Shown here: piece after piece, positions 11,897 to 21,256 of the stretch
How the letters are laid out: each line of letters begins with the position of its first letter
Position numbering within the stretch: the stretch's first letter is position 1
NCBI RefSeq assembly: GCF_000429165.1
Contig: NZ_AUBI01000005.1
Location: 1-64,000 of the forward strand
Direction: 5' to 3'
Length of the DNA stretch: 64,000 nt
Source of the DNA: Acetobacter nitrogenifigens DSM 23921 = NBRC 105050
GTDB lineage: Bacteria > Pseudomonadota > Alphaproteobacteria > Acetobacterales > Acetobacteraceae
Notes under the pieces: generated by a model
The model's database searches: none
What the model was told of the DNA's origin: nothing
Seen by the model: only the letters and a program-made list of their open reading frames with translations
Position numbers and translations under genes: made by a program

Positions 11897-12188
11897 GACT
11901 TCAGCAAACCCGTTGTTTCAAGCGTCGCCCGTTCAGACGACCGTTTGCATGTGACGGCCCTTGTCGCCAAACGCTGATACTGATGACGCTTTTATCGCGG
12001 CGCGTTCTTCAATCTTCAAGATTTTCGCAGATGATATCCGTAAGCGAAACAGCGCTCATCCACACCAGACGTCCGCCGAAATCTGCATAACCAATAAGGT
12101 TGATGCAAGAATGCGACCAGCCGTTCCTGCAATCATGGTCTCCGATAGCTGAATAAACTATGACGCAACCTGAATCGCGTGCCGCACG

Positions 12189-12878
12189 TTACACAAAGAA
12201 CCCGTCGACGAAGCTTTCAAGCCCTGTCTGCCGAAGAGTCTTTAACCGCGCGGATATCAACACCGAGCGGGCTTCAAGGAGCGCACGATCAAGATCCGTA
12301 TTGACGATAACGTGGTCGAATTCGCGCCAGTGGGAAATCTCGTCGCGGGCCGCAGCCATGCGGCGACCGATCTCGTCCTCCGCGTCAGACCCGCGCGAAT
12401 GCAGTCGACGCTCCAGTTCCGGCAAGGACGGCGGCAACACGAACAGGCTGATGACATCGCCAGGCAGCGCCGCACGAATCTGGCGATGCCCCTGCCAGTC
12501 GATGTCGAACACCATGTCGCGCCCCTCAGCCAGCGCACGTTCCACCGGCTCGCGCGGCGTTCCGTAACCACGACCGAACACCGTCGCCCATTCCAGCAGT
12601 TCCCCGGCGTCGGCCATTCGCCGGAACTCTTCCATACTGCGAAAATGGTAATGCACCCCATCGACCTCTCCGGGGCGAGGCGCCCTCGTGGTGACGGAGA
12701 CAGAATCGCTGAGGCGAGGCTCCGCAGCGCGGAGAGCGTTCGCGATGGTCGACTTGCCCGCACCGGACGGCGCAGAAATGACGAAACAGACGCCCCGCCG
12801 CGCCACTGCCGGACCAGCTGCGCGGACTGGCGGCGCACTCCTTCGCATCGGATGTTCGCCGGGGTGGTTGCTCGTCAT
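12189..12878 (-). CDS. gmk: guanylate kinase
   Basis: A 229-residue guanylate kinase that phosphorylates GMP to GDP with ATP. The P-loop is SAPSGAGKST near residue 34, followed by SVTTRAPRPGEVDGVHYHF, the GMP-binding region. The family core starts at about residue 27, so the first 26 residues are an extension or the true start lies further in; the ATG at 12878 was kept. It lies upstream of hldE on the same strand with a gap of about 290 bases, and is divergent from an SDR gene. Confidence 0.96.
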   Translation of the reverse strand: MTSNHPGEHPMRRSAPPVRAAGPAVARRGVCFVISAPSGAGKSTIANALRAAEPRLSDSVSVTTRAPRPGEVDGVHYHFRSMEEFRRMADAGELLEWATVFGRGYGTPREPVERALAEGRDMVFDIDWQGHRQIRAALPGDVISLFVLPPSLPELERRLHSRGSDAEDEIGRRMAAARDEISHWREFDHVIVNTDLDRALLEARSVLISARLKTLRQTGLESFVDGFFV

Positions 12879-12949
12879 GGTCTAATGATCCCAACACGCT
12901 GCGCCAGTCACTTGCGCCCTTCTATCAGCGTCGGGTTAATAGCGCGACT

Positions 12950-13783
12950 ATGAAACGGACCACGCTTCTGATCACCGGCGCAGCGTCGGGACTTGGCCGC
13001 GCGCTCGCGTTGAAACAGGCGAAGCCCGGCGCGACGCTTCACCTCGTCGACCACGACGCTCTCCGTCTGCAAGATACCGTCGCGCGCGCTGAAGCGCTCG
13101 GCGCCCGGTGCGAGGGGCGCCGCATCGATGTCCGCGACGCGACGGAGATGCAGGCGCTGGTGTCGGGGTGCAGGCATCTGGATCTGGTGATCGCCTGCGC
13201 AGGCGTGACGGGCGGGGTAACACGCCCAGCGGGCTGCCCAACCACTGGCGGCGCTGCTTCGCTGGAATCCGAACGGCAGGTCCGGGCGATGATCGAGACC
13301 AATCTCCTGGGCGTGATCAACACGGTGATGCCCGCGATCGACGTTATCCGCTTCCAACCGCGTGCGGACGACGGCCTTCGCGGCCGCATCTGCGCCATCT
13401 CCTCCGTCGCGGGCGTCGTGTCGTTTCCCGGCACGCCGTCCTACTGCGCGACCAAGGCCGCCGTGGACCGCTTCATGGTGGCGACAGGCGGCAATCTGCG
13501 TCGCGAGGGCGTGCTGCTGTCGTCCGTTGTGTGCGGCTTCATCTCAACGCCCATGGCGAACGTGAACGAATTTCACATGCCCGGACTAACGCAGGTTCAA
13601 CACGCCGCCGACCGTATCATGAACGGACTGAACCGCAACAAGCGGAGAATCGTCTTTCCACGCTGGCTCGTCGTTGGCTCGCGTCTGATGGACATGCTGC
13701 CGATCAGTCTCGCTGAAAAATATTACCTCAATCAGCCTGTCGGCGCCGCCGGGACATTGTGCCGGGCAGGCGACCCTTCCTGA
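12950..13783 (+). CDS. short-chain dehydrogenase/reductase
   Basis: A 277-residue classical SDR. It shows TGAASGLGRALA at residues 9-20 for nucleotide binding, ACAG near residue 84, the Ser of ISSVAGVVSF and the catalytic Tyr and Lys in YCATKAAVD. The C-terminal region has a hydrophobic stretch and basic residues (NRNKRRIVFPRWLVVGSRLM), suggesting membrane association as in SDRs acting on lipids or sterols. The substrate is unknown. It is divergent from gmk with a 70-base gap, and an NCS1 permease follows after about 95 bases on the same strand. Confidence 0.88.
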   Translation: MKRTTLLITGAASGLGRALALKQAKPGATLHLVDHDALRLQDTVARAEALGARCEGRRIDVRDATEMQALVSGCRHLDLVIACAGVTGGVTRPAGCPTTGGAASLESERQVRAMIETNLLGVINTVMPAIDVIRFQPRADDGLRGRICAISSVAGVVSFPGTPSYCATKAAVDRFMVATGGNLRREGVLLSSVVCGFISTPMANVNEFHMPGLTQVQHAADRIMNGLNRNKRRIVFPRWLVVGSRLMDMLPISLAEKYYLNQPVGAAGTLCRAGDPS

Positions 13784-13877
13784 GGCGGGCTGGGCGCATA
13801 TACGCCGCCCGCACTCCGTATTAACGTTACGAAGGCGATTCGCCGGACGTCGCATCCCCATCAACGGAACCTCGCCA

Positions 13878-15254
13878 TTGACATCGCCCCCGCAGCGTAA
13901 CGCTCACGCCCTGATGGAAGATCTGTCGGCGGCTTCCGTGCGCGAACCCGCCCCGCTGTCGCGCAAGACGATGCCGATGGACCGCGTGTTCTGGAGCCAT
14001 TTCTCCCCCAATCTGGGGCCGGGAGGCTGGGTCACCGGCGCCCTGCTGGTCAGCCTTGGGCTGGACTTTCGAACCGGCGTTCTTGCGATCCTGCTCGGCA
14101 ACGCGATCGGCGCCTTGCCGGTCGCGCTGGCCGCGGCGATCGGACCGCCCACGGGCCTCACCCAGATGGAGGCTTCGCGCCGAGCGCTCGGAACGCTGGG
14201 CGTAAGGCCGCCCTCATTTCTCAACTGGCTCTATTGCGTCGGCTGGGATGCGGTGAACAACGTGCCCGCCGCCGCCGCGCTGATCGCGCTGCTGGCGGTG
14301 TTCGGCCTCTCCGCGCCGTTCTGGCTCGCGCTCGGCGTGCTGGCTGGCGTGCAGATGATCGCCTCGATTTACGGACATCACGTGGTTCAGGCGCTTCAGA
14401 AATATCTGGGGGCGCTGCTGCTGGCGGTATTCGCCCTGATCGGCCTGACTTTCGCGGCCAACGGCGGATCGGTAATCCATGCGGAACATTCTGTCGGCTT
14501 CGCCACATTTCTGCTCGCCGTCGGGATTCTCGTCAGCTTCAACCTGTCATGGGCGACCTACTCGTCCGACTACACACGATATTTGCCGGTGGACGCCGAC
14601 CCGAAACGTGTAGTGACCCTTGCTCTCGCCGGGTTGCTGACCTCCGCCGTACCGTTCCAGATTCTCGGGTTGCTGACTGCAGCGAGCATCGCGGAACCCT
14701 CGCCGACCGCCGTGATCGCCAGTCTTCAGCACGCCATGGGTCCGCTTGGCCCGCTTGCGCTCGCCGCCATCGCTTTGTCGTCGATCACTGGAAATTCTTT
14801 CAACGACAACACTGCCAGCTACAGCCTGATTTCGGCTGGCATTCATGTCCCGCGCGTGGCGGCGGCGATCATCACAGCCTCACTCGGCTACGTGCTGGCT
14901 GTGGCGGGCGCCGGACGTTACGCGTCGCTCTACACAGACTACCTGTTGGTGACGATGTACTGGATAGCCCCTTGGGCGGGAATCGTGCTTGCAGACTGGT
15001 ATCTGGTTAAAAAGAACGATCCCAACGTCGCATACGGGCATGAGCCAGACGCGCCGTCGGGCTGGACGCATGGAGCGACGATTTTCATCGTAACGTCCGC
15101 GCTGACGGTTCTGCTGTTCTCCACAAGCAGCCTTTATACCGGGCCTATAGCGCGATGGCTGGGCGGCGCGGATATCGGCTACTATGTCGGCTTCTTTGTC
15201 GCCGCGCTCTGGTACGCCGCTACGGCTCGCCCGCGCGGCGCAAGCTCGCGTTAG
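13878..15254 (+). CDS. NCS1-family nucleobase permease (cytosine/purine type)
   Basis: A 458-residue protein with about twelve membrane helices. The N-terminal part SHFSPNLGPGGWVTGALLV and the helix-3 region WLYCVGWDAVNNVPAA fit the NCS1 family of cation-coupled nucleobase permeases (CodB/PurP type). The first 40 residues are a soluble tail. It may import cytosine, purines, hydroxymethylpyrimidine or a related ring; the exact substrate is not readable. No nucleobase catabolic gene is adjacent, and it converges with ftsY. A second NCS1 permease lies at 32031. Confidence 0.88.
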   Translation: MTSPPQRNAHALMEDLSAASVREPAPLSRKTMPMDRVFWSHFSPNLGPGGWVTGALLVSLGLDFRTGVLAILLGNAIGALPVALAAAIGPPTGLTQMEASRRALGTLGVRPPSFLNWLYCVGWDAVNNVPAAAALIALLAVFGLSAPFWLALGVLAGVQMIASIYGHHVVQALQKYLGALLLAVFALIGLTFAANGGSVIHAEHSVGFATFLLAVGILVSFNLSWATYSSDYTRYLPVDADPKRVVTLALAGLLTSAVPFQILGLLTAASIAEPSPTAVIASLQHAMGPLGPLALAAIALSSITGNSFNDNTASYSLISAGIHVPRVAAAIITASLGYVLAVAGAGRYASLYTDYLLVTMYWIAPWAGIVLADWYLVKKNDPNVAYGHEPDAPSGWTHGATIFIVTSALTVLLFSTSSLYTGPIARWLGGADIGYYVGFFVAALWYAATARPRGASSR

Positions 15255-15299
15255 AGCGGCGACGCAGGCCGCGTCGTCAAAGGCTTCCGTGTTCCGCCG

Positions 15300-16256
15300 T
15301 CAGTCCTCGGTCGGCGCTTCCTCGGAAACCTCGGCGACGGTCGACACCTCCGCCTTGCCCACCAGTCCGCGCGCGAAATCCTCCGCCGAGAACGGACGCA
15401 GGTCCTCCGCCTTCTCGCCCACGCCCACGGCGTGCACAGGCAGCTTGAACGCATCGGCCAAAGCAACGACCACGCCGCCGCGCGCCGAACCGTCCAGCTT
15501 CGTGACGATCAGGCCCGTGACGTTCACCAGTTCGCGGAACACGCGAACCTGCTCCAGCGCGTTCTGCCCCGTGGTGGCGTCCAGAACCAGAATGACCGAA
15601 TGCGGCGCCGTCTCGTCGAATTTCTTCATCACGCGGATGATCTTCGCGAGCTCTTCCATGAGAGCGCCCTTGTTGTGCAGACGCCCGGCAGTGTCGATCA
15701 GCAGCAGATCGGCGCCTTCCGCACGACCGCGACGCAGCGCCTCGAACGCCAGACCGGCAGCGTCGGCGCCCGGTTTTCCGGCGATTACCGGCGTTCCGGT
15801 GCGCTCGCCCCACACCTGTAGCTGCTCGACGGCGGCGGCGCGAAAGGTATCGCCCGCGACCATCAGGACCTTCTTGCCCTGCTCGCTGAAATAGCGAGCC
15901 ATCTTGCCGATCGTCGTGGTCTTGCCTGTACCGTTGACGCCCACCATCAGCACGACATGCGGCTTGAGCGCCGGATCTGGCTCGAAGGGAATCGCGACCG
16001 GCTGCAGCACGCGGGCGATTTCCTCGGACAACGCGGCGCGAATTTCGTCGTCCGTCACCTCCGCCCCGAACCGCGTCGCGCGGAACGAATCGATGACGCG
16101 ACCAGCGACCGCCGGGCCGAGGTCGGCTGCGATCAGATGCTCTTCAAGATCCTCCAGCGCTGCTTCATCGAGCTTGCGCTTCGTGAAGACCGCTCCGAGT
16201 TTCTGGGTGGAACGAGACAGGCCCTGCTTGAGCCGTGAGAAAAAACCGAGCGCCAT
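15300..16256 (-). CDS. ftsY: signal recognition particle receptor FtsY
   Basis: A 318-residue SRP receptor GTPase. The helical N domain (SRLKQGLSRSTQKLGAVF) is followed by the G domain with GVNGTGKTTTIGK, DTAGR and TKLDGSARGG. It binds Ffh-loaded ribosomes at the inner membrane and hands nascent membrane proteins to the translocon. The long acidic A domain of the E. coli protein is absent, as in many alphaproteobacteria. The ATG at 16256 was chosen over 16292 because it begins one base after the mtaB stop codon, and the N domain starts there. It is the last gene of dapF-mtaB-ftsY. Confidence 0.97.
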   Translation of the reverse strand: MALGFFSRLKQGLSRSTQKLGAVFTKRKLDEAALEDLEEHLIAADLGPAVAGRVIDSFRATRFGAEVTDDEIRAALSEEIARVLQPVAIPFEPDPALKPHVVLMVGVNGTGKTTTIGKMARYFSEQGKKVLMVAGDTFRAAAVEQLQVWGERTGTPVIAGKPGADAAGLAFEALRRGRAEGADLLLIDTAGRLHNKGALMEELAKIIRVMKKFDETAPHSVILVLDATTGQNALEQVRVFRELVNVTGLIVTKLDGSARGGVVVALADAFKLPVHAVGVGEKAEDLRPFSAEDFARGLVGKAEVSTVAEVSEEAPTED

Positions 16257-16257
16257 G

Positions 16258-17574
16258 TCAGATCGTTTCCGCCACGACGCCGCCCGCGTCAACCGCTACG
16301 GCGCGCACGCGCTCTATGCGTCCGATTTCGGAAGGCTTCGTCAGCCTTACCGGCGCGAACTCCTCGCTATGGCCGGAATCGGCTGTCTCCATGAGCACGC
16401 TCAGTTCCTGCCCGATAAGGCTGCGGTAATACGCCTGCGCCGCCGCCTCGCCGAGGGCGCGGATACGCGCGGCGCGCGCCTTTCGCTCGATAACCTGCAC
16501 GGCGGGCATCCGCGCAGCGGGGGTGCCGGGGCGCGCACTGTATGGAAAAACATGCAGAAACGGCAGTGACGCCTGTTCGACGAACGCCAGAGTTTCCTCG
16601 AACAGCACGTCGTCTTCAGTCGGAAAACCCGCGATCAAATCGGCTCCGATGCCGATGCGTGGCCTGATCGCACGGGCGCGCTCAATGACCCGCGCGGCGT
16701 CCTCCACCAGATGACGCCGCTTCATGCGCTTGAGGATCATGTCGGATCCCGCCTGCAACGACAGGTGCAGATATGGCATGAAGCGGGGCTCGGATTCCAG
16801 CAGACGCCATATATCGTCATCGATCTCCACCGGATCGACGGAAGACAGCCGCAGCCGCTCCAGTTCAGGCACAAGCGCAAGCAGACGACGACACAGCTGC
16901 CCGAGGCGCGGCGTTCCCGGCAGGTCCCCACCCCAAGACGTGATGTCCACGCCCGTCAGCACGACCTCGCGATAACCAGACGCGACCAGCGCCCTCACCT
17001 GCTCGACGACCGCTCCGACCGGGGCGGAGCGCGACGGCCCGCGACCGAACGGGATGATGCAGAAGGTGCAGCGATGGTCGCAGCCCTGCTGCACCTCGAC
17101 GAAGGCCCGGGTACGCCCGGCGAACTCCGTCACCAGATGCCCCGCAGTCTCCCGCGCGGCCATGATGTCGGAGACCGCGTTCCCCTGCGTCAGCGCCGTC
17201 GGCGTCCAGCTTTCGGCCTTCAGCTTGTCCTCGTTCCCCAGCACACGCGTCACGCCCGGCAGGGCTGACCAGCGATCAGGATCGATCTGCGCGGCGCAGC
17301 CCGTGACGACGATGCGCGCGCCGGGGCGCTCGCGGTGGGCGCGACGAATCGCCTGTCGCGCCTGACGCTCAGCCTCGCCCGTCACGGCGCAGGTGTTGAC
17401 GATGATCAGGTCGTCCAGCCCTGTGGCATGGCCGCGCATGACCTCGCTCTCATACGTGTTGAGGCGACAGCCGAACGTCAGGATATCGACGCCGCGCTCC
17501 GGCGAAGGCGCGGGTGACACGGCTTCCGGCGCGAGCGCCGCTGCGGACTCCACCAGATGCTCCGGCGCGCTCAT
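16258..17574 (-). CDS. mtaB: tRNA t6A37 methylthiotransferase MtaB
   Basis: A 438-residue radical-SAM methylthiotransferase that adds a methylthio group to threonylcarbamoyladenosine at tRNA position 37. The N-terminal UPF0004 domain carries Cys36 (TFGCRLNTYESE), Cys62 (NTCAVTGEAERQ) and Cys93 (VTGCAAQ) as ligands of the auxiliary 4Fe-4S cluster. The radical-SAM cluster uses Cys165, Cys169 and Cys172 (GCDHRCTFCIIP). The RLNTYES form of the first motif separates MtaB from MiaB and RimO. It overlaps the dapF stop by four bases and is followed one base later by ftsY. Confidence 0.95.
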   Translation of the reverse strand: MSAPEHLVESAAALAPEAVSPAPSPERGVDILTFGCRLNTYESEVMRGHATGLDDLIIVNTCAVTGEAERQARQAIRRAHRERPGARIVVTGCAAQIDPDRWSALPGVTRVLGNEDKLKAESWTPTALTQGNAVSDIMAARETAGHLVTEFAGRTRAFVEVQQGCDHRCTFCIIPFGRGPSRSAPVGAVVEQVRALVASGYREVVLTGVDITSWGGDLPGTPRLGQLCRRLLALVPELERLRLSSVDPVEIDDDIWRLLESEPRFMPYLHLSLQAGSDMILKRMKRRHLVEDAARVIERARAIRPRIGIGADLIAGFPTEDDVLFEETLAFVEQASLPFLHVFPYSARPGTPAARMPAVQVIERKARAARIRALGEAAAQAYYRSLIGQELSVLMETADSGHSEEFAPVRLTKPSEIGRIERVRAVAVDAGGVVAETI

Positions 17575-18410
17575 CGGGGGAAAGCCTCGAGATCGACAAC
17601 GCCTTCAAAGGCAAAGGCGGCCGGGCCGGTCATCAGCACATGGTCGTCCGCCGCCCACTCGATAAGCAATTCGCCGCCATCGGCCTCGACCGTCATGCGA
17701 CGTTCCCCAAGGCCGCGTCGCGCCGCATTGACCACCGCCGCACACGCGCCGGAGCCGCAGGCGAGCGTGAATCCCGCGCCACGTTCCCACACCCGCAGGC
17801 GCATGCGGTCCGGCGCGTCGATGCGAGCGAAACCTGCATTGACGCGTTGCGGAAACAACTCATGGACCTCGATCTCCGGCCCTGCGGAGGAAGCGGCTAT
17901 GTCATCGACGAAGAACGTCACGTGCGGGTTGCCCATCGACAGCGCTGCGGGCTCTCCCGCCAGAGGCAGGCGGAGCGTGTCGGCCTCCCGGGCCAGCGGC
18001 ACGTCGCGCCAGTCCAGTTGCGGACGCCCCATATCGACTGTCACCCGCGCCTCGCCCTGCTCTCCTGCATCGAGCACGCGGGCGGCCAAGAGGCCCGCCT
18101 GCGTACGCAGCGTAAACGACCGGGCGTCGCTCTCGCGCGCCAGAAGCGCCGCGACGCAGCGCGAGGCGTTGCCGCACGCACCGGCCTCGCCGCCGTCCGG
18201 GTTGAAGAAACGCACATGCACGTCCGCGTTCCCGCCTTCCGCCTGAATGTCAGGGCGGGAGAGCGTCACGAACTGATCGGCCCCTATGCCGCGTTTGCGG
18301 TCCATCAGCGCGGCGATGCGCCGTGGCGTCAGGTCGAGCGATCGGTCACGTTCGTCAACCACGACGAAATCGTTCCCCAGTCCATGCATCTTGTGAAAAG
18401 CGGCGCGCAT
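17571..18410 (-). CDS. dapF: diaminopimelate epimerase
   Basis: A 279-residue PLP-independent epimerase converting LL- to meso-diaminopimelate for lysine and peptidoglycan synthesis. Both catalytic cysteines are seen: ACGNASRC for the first and CGSGACAA for the second, each in one half of the pseudo-symmetric fold. The N-terminal KMHGLGNDFVVVD is standard. The ATG at 18410 was preferred because the frame's first ATG at 18428 abuts the AGGAGG; both are possible. It opens the dapF-mtaB-ftsY operon (ATGA overlap with mtaB). Confidence 0.97.
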   Translation of the reverse strand: MRAAFHKMHGLGNDFVVVDERDRSLDLTPRRIAALMDRKRGIGADQFVTLSRPDIQAEGGNADVHVRFFNPDGGEAGACGNASRCVAALLARESDARSFTLRTQAGLLAARVLDAGEQGEARVTVDMGRPQLDWRDVPLAREADTLRLPLAGEPAALSMGNPHVTFFVDDIAASSAGPEIEVHELFPQRVNAGFARIDAPDRMRLRVWERGAGFTLACGSGACAAVVNAARRGLGERRMTVEADGGELLIEWAADDHVLMTGPAAFAFEGVVDLEAFPR

Positions 18411-18428
18411 GCGGGCCTTATAAGGCAT

Positions 18429-19092
18429 CCTCCTTTTGGTTGCGAGGATTGCCGCAAGTGGATTTCTAGAAGGCGACGACCTGAGACGTTACAGCGATGG
18501 CCAACGCCTTCGTCGTTGGGCGACGCTCCATGGAGATCTTTTAGTCGACGATATGGCCCAGGATTACAGGTCTGTACCCGCACGGAGCGTCGCGGGCTGC
18601 GCCGCGTCCCCGCTTTAGCATCGCGTTACAGTCATCCCACATATGCGTGTCCGACGACTGAAAGCGGTCTCCGGCCATAACGGGCTGGACGACAGAACCC
18701 TAACTCTACGCACGGAAGATTCATTATGTATCAGACGACGTCAGCGCGCGCCTCTTCGCAATAACGATGCTCCGACAGCGAAACTGGCCGCAAATCAATA
18801 CCTCCGACGCATGAGCGACTCCCGATCAGGCCCGTCATGACTTGAACCTTCGCAGCATGAAGGGTAAACCCCGGCGTTCCGGTGACGTCGCCCGACATGG
18901 CGTTTCATCTTTGTCGGCGGTTCGAACCGCCACCGGACTCCCACAATCGACCGCTCCATCGTCAGGAACGACGTCGTCCGCGCGCCTGCACACCACCAGC
19001 AGGCGGCAGGGTCATACGTCGTGAATGCTGGCGTTCGCCGGCGATAGTCTCTATGCCCACCTTCCGATCCCGCTCAGGAAACCTTTACCGTC
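18429..19092. other. intergenic stretch without a recognisable gene
   Basis: About 660 bases between the divergent dapF and DEAD-box helicase genes. It must hold both promoters. A perfect 16-base palindrome, GGCGGTTCGAACCGCC, lies at 18916-18931. The TTCGAAC core resembles a tRNA T-arm, but no cloverleaf can be built around it. Small open frames show no family features. A long 5' leader for the helicase, common for cold-shock-type helicases, is possible. Confidence 0.5.
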
Positions 19093-20853
19093 ATGCCTTT
19101 TCCGGACTCCGCCGCCCCCCTCGCCCGCGCGCTCGCCGAACGCGGCTATGAAGAGCCGACCGCCGTTCAGGCCGCCGTGCTCGCGCCGGAGGCGCGCGGA
19201 CGCGATCTTCTCGTCTCTGCGCGCACCGGTTCAGGCAAGACTGTCGCCTTCGGTCTCGCCATGGCCGAAGAACTGCTCAACGACGAAGGGCGCGCCATTC
19301 ACGTTGCGACGCCCGCCGTTCTGGTCGTGGCGCCGACGCGCGAACTCGCGCTTCAGGTCAAAAACGAACTGACCTGGCTTTACGCCCAGACGGGCGCGCG
19401 TATCGTTTCCTGCGTCGGCGGCATGGAGCCCCGACGCGAGGCGAGCGCGCTGGCCGCTGGATGTCAGATCGTTGTCGGCACCCCCGGCCGCCTTTGCGAT
19501 CATCTGGCGCGCGGCAACCTGAACCTGTCAGCGCTGCGCGTCGTCGTTCTCGACGAGGCGGACGAAATGCTCGATCTCGGCTTCCGCGAAGAGCTTGAGA
19601 CCCTGCTGCAGGCGAGCCCAGAGACGAAGCGCAGCTTCCTGTTCTCCGCGACCATCGCCCGCGAAATCGCGCGCCTCGCCAAGCGTTACCAACGCGACGC
19701 GTTGCGGATCGACACGATTGGCGACAACGCCCCTCATTCGGATATCGAATACCGCGCCGTTCTGGCCGACCAGACCGACACAACGGGCGCGATCATCAAC
19801 GTCCTGCGCCTGGTTGGCAGCCCCTGCGCAATGGTCTTTTGCCATACCCGCGAAGGCGTGCGGCAGATGCAGTCGGCCCTGCTCCAGCACGGCTTCGCCT
19901 CGGTCGCCATCTCCGGCGAACTCGGCCAGAACGAACGCAGCCGCGCCATCGAAAGCCTGCGCAACGGGCAGGCGCAGGTCTGCGTCGCCACCGACGTCGC
20001 GGCGCGCGGCATCGACGTGCCGACCCTCGGCCTCGTGATCCACGCCAGCCTCCCCAGCAATCCGGCGACCTTGTTGCACCGCTCTGGCCGCACCGGCCGC
20101 GCCGGACGCAAGGGCGTCTGCGTGCTGGTCACCACGCCCGCGCGCAGACGTCAGGCAGACCGTCTGTTTCAGGCGGCGGGCGTCGAAGTTACCTGGAGCG
20201 CCGCGCCGACCCCCGACGCGATCCGCGCCGCCGACGTCGAGCGCCTGCTCGCCGATCCGGTCCTCGTCAGCAAACCGCCCTCTGATCAGATCGCTCTTAT
20301 CGAACGGCTGGTCACCGAGCGGACGCCTGAGCAACTGGCCGCAGCCCTCATCGGGTTGTGGAACTCCCGCCTGCCGGAAGCCGCACGCATTCGCGCCATC
20401 GCGCCAGGCGCCCCCTCCCCGCGCGAACGCGCACCCGCCACCGCGCGACGCGACAATGCGGACGGCCCTCCGACGCGCCGACGCGCCGAGCAACGCGACG
20501 GATCGGGCTCATGGTTCCGCCTGTCCGTGGGGCGCGCCGATCGCGCCGATCCGAAATGGCTCGTGCCGCTCCTTTGCCGTCTCGGCGGCGTGACGAAGCC
20601 GGACATCGGCGCAATCCGCATCGCGCCGACATATACGCTTGTCGAAATCGCGTCGGACAAGGCTGACCGCTTCGCGTCATGCGCGTCGGCTACTGACGAT
20701 GACGAGATCAAGATCGAACCAGCTCAGGCGCCATCCGACAACGAAGCGCCTCCGGCTCGTGGCCGTTCGCCCGGCAAGAAGCCTGTATACAAGGGCGGCG
20801 GCAAGGGACGCGGCGATCGTCCCGCTGGCCCATCTTCACGCAAGCGTCGCTGA
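19093..20853 (+). CDS. DEAD-box ATP-dependent RNA helicase with RNA-binding C-terminus
   Basis: A 586-residue DEAD-box helicase. The motifs appear in order: SARTGSGKT (motif I, near residue 43), PTRELALQ (Ia), DEADEMLDLGF (II, near 154), SAT (III), TDVAARGIDVP (V) and HRSGRTGRAGR (VI). After a basic, disordered linker (about residues 440-475), a DbpA-like RNA-binding domain runs from FRLSVGRADRADPKW to about residue 535, followed by a basic tail ending SSRKRR. This is the DeaD/CsdA layout, used in ribosome assembly and mRNA decay. A long 5' region precedes it and a hairpin follows the stop. Confidence 0.93.
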   Translation: MPFPDSAAPLARALAERGYEEPTAVQAAVLAPEARGRDLLVSARTGSGKTVAFGLAMAEELLNDEGRAIHVATPAVLVVAPTRELALQVKNELTWLYAQTGARIVSCVGGMEPRREASALAAGCQIVVGTPGRLCDHLARGNLNLSALRVVVLDEADEMLDLGFREELETLLQASPETKRSFLFSATIAREIARLAKRYQRDALRIDTIGDNAPHSDIEYRAVLADQTDTTGAIINVLRLVGSPCAMVFCHTREGVRQMQSALLQHGFASVAISGELGQNERSRAIESLRNGQAQVCVATDVAARGIDVPTLGLVIHASLPSNPATLLHRSGRTGRAGRKGVCVLVTTPARRRQADRLFQAAGVEVTWSAAPTPDAIRAADVERLLADPVLVSKPPSDQIALIERLVTERTPEQLAAALIGLWNSRLPEAARIRAIAPGAPSPRERAPATARRDNADGPPTRRRAEQRDGSGSWFRLSVGRADRADPKWLVPLLCRLGGVTKPDIGAIRIAPTYTLVEIASDKADRFASCASATDDDEIKIEPAQAPSDNEAPPARGRSPGKKPVYKGGGKGRGDRPAGPSSRKRR

Positions 20854-20859
20854 TATACT

Positions 20860-20886
20860 CCCGTTCAAGCGGAAAGCTCGAACGGG
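20860..20886 (+). terminator. hairpin after the DEAD-box gene
   Basis: An 11-base-pair stem with one mismatch (CCCGTTCAAGC / GCTCGAACGGG) and a GGAAA loop begins seven bases after the helicase stop codon. There is no U-tract, so it is a probable but unproven terminator. Confidence 0.5.
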
Positions 20887-21256
20887 CGAGAAACGCAGCG
20901 CACGACGCTCCAGACAGTGTTCACCACGCCTTGGTTCGGTGGACACTGCCCTGTTCACGGGAACGACTACGCGAACCCGTCATTGAATCGAATTCGTAAA
21001 GACGGAAGACGGGCGTCGAGTTAAGCCGCCATTTGGTCGGGCAAACCCCACTGACTGGAAAAATTCATTCCAAACAAGCGACTGGAGCGCATAGGCCGAG
21101 AGTCAGCCGTGATGCCCGTCGCGCCGACAGCGGGCTACGCGCTGGGCGGCGTAAATGGCGGTTTCATGCCGGGCCCTAATAAACCACGCGCAAACCGCAA
21201 ATTGCGCGTACGGTGGGGACAAGGACGGGCCCCGCCACTCTACAATCGAAAAATCA
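20887..21256. other. intergenic stretch without a recognisable gene
   Basis: About 370 bases between the convergent helicase and lipoprotein genes. No coding frame with family features and no clear terminator for the lipoprotein gene were found. Confidence 0.45.

Noticed and set aside
17514..18680. 388-codon open frame on the plus strand
   Set aside because: It is antisense to dapF, which has both catalytic Cys motifs.
18916..18931. Palindrome with TTCGAAC, possible tRNA T-arm
   Set aside because: No acceptor, D or anticodon stems can be built around it, and the match comes from the palindrome itself.
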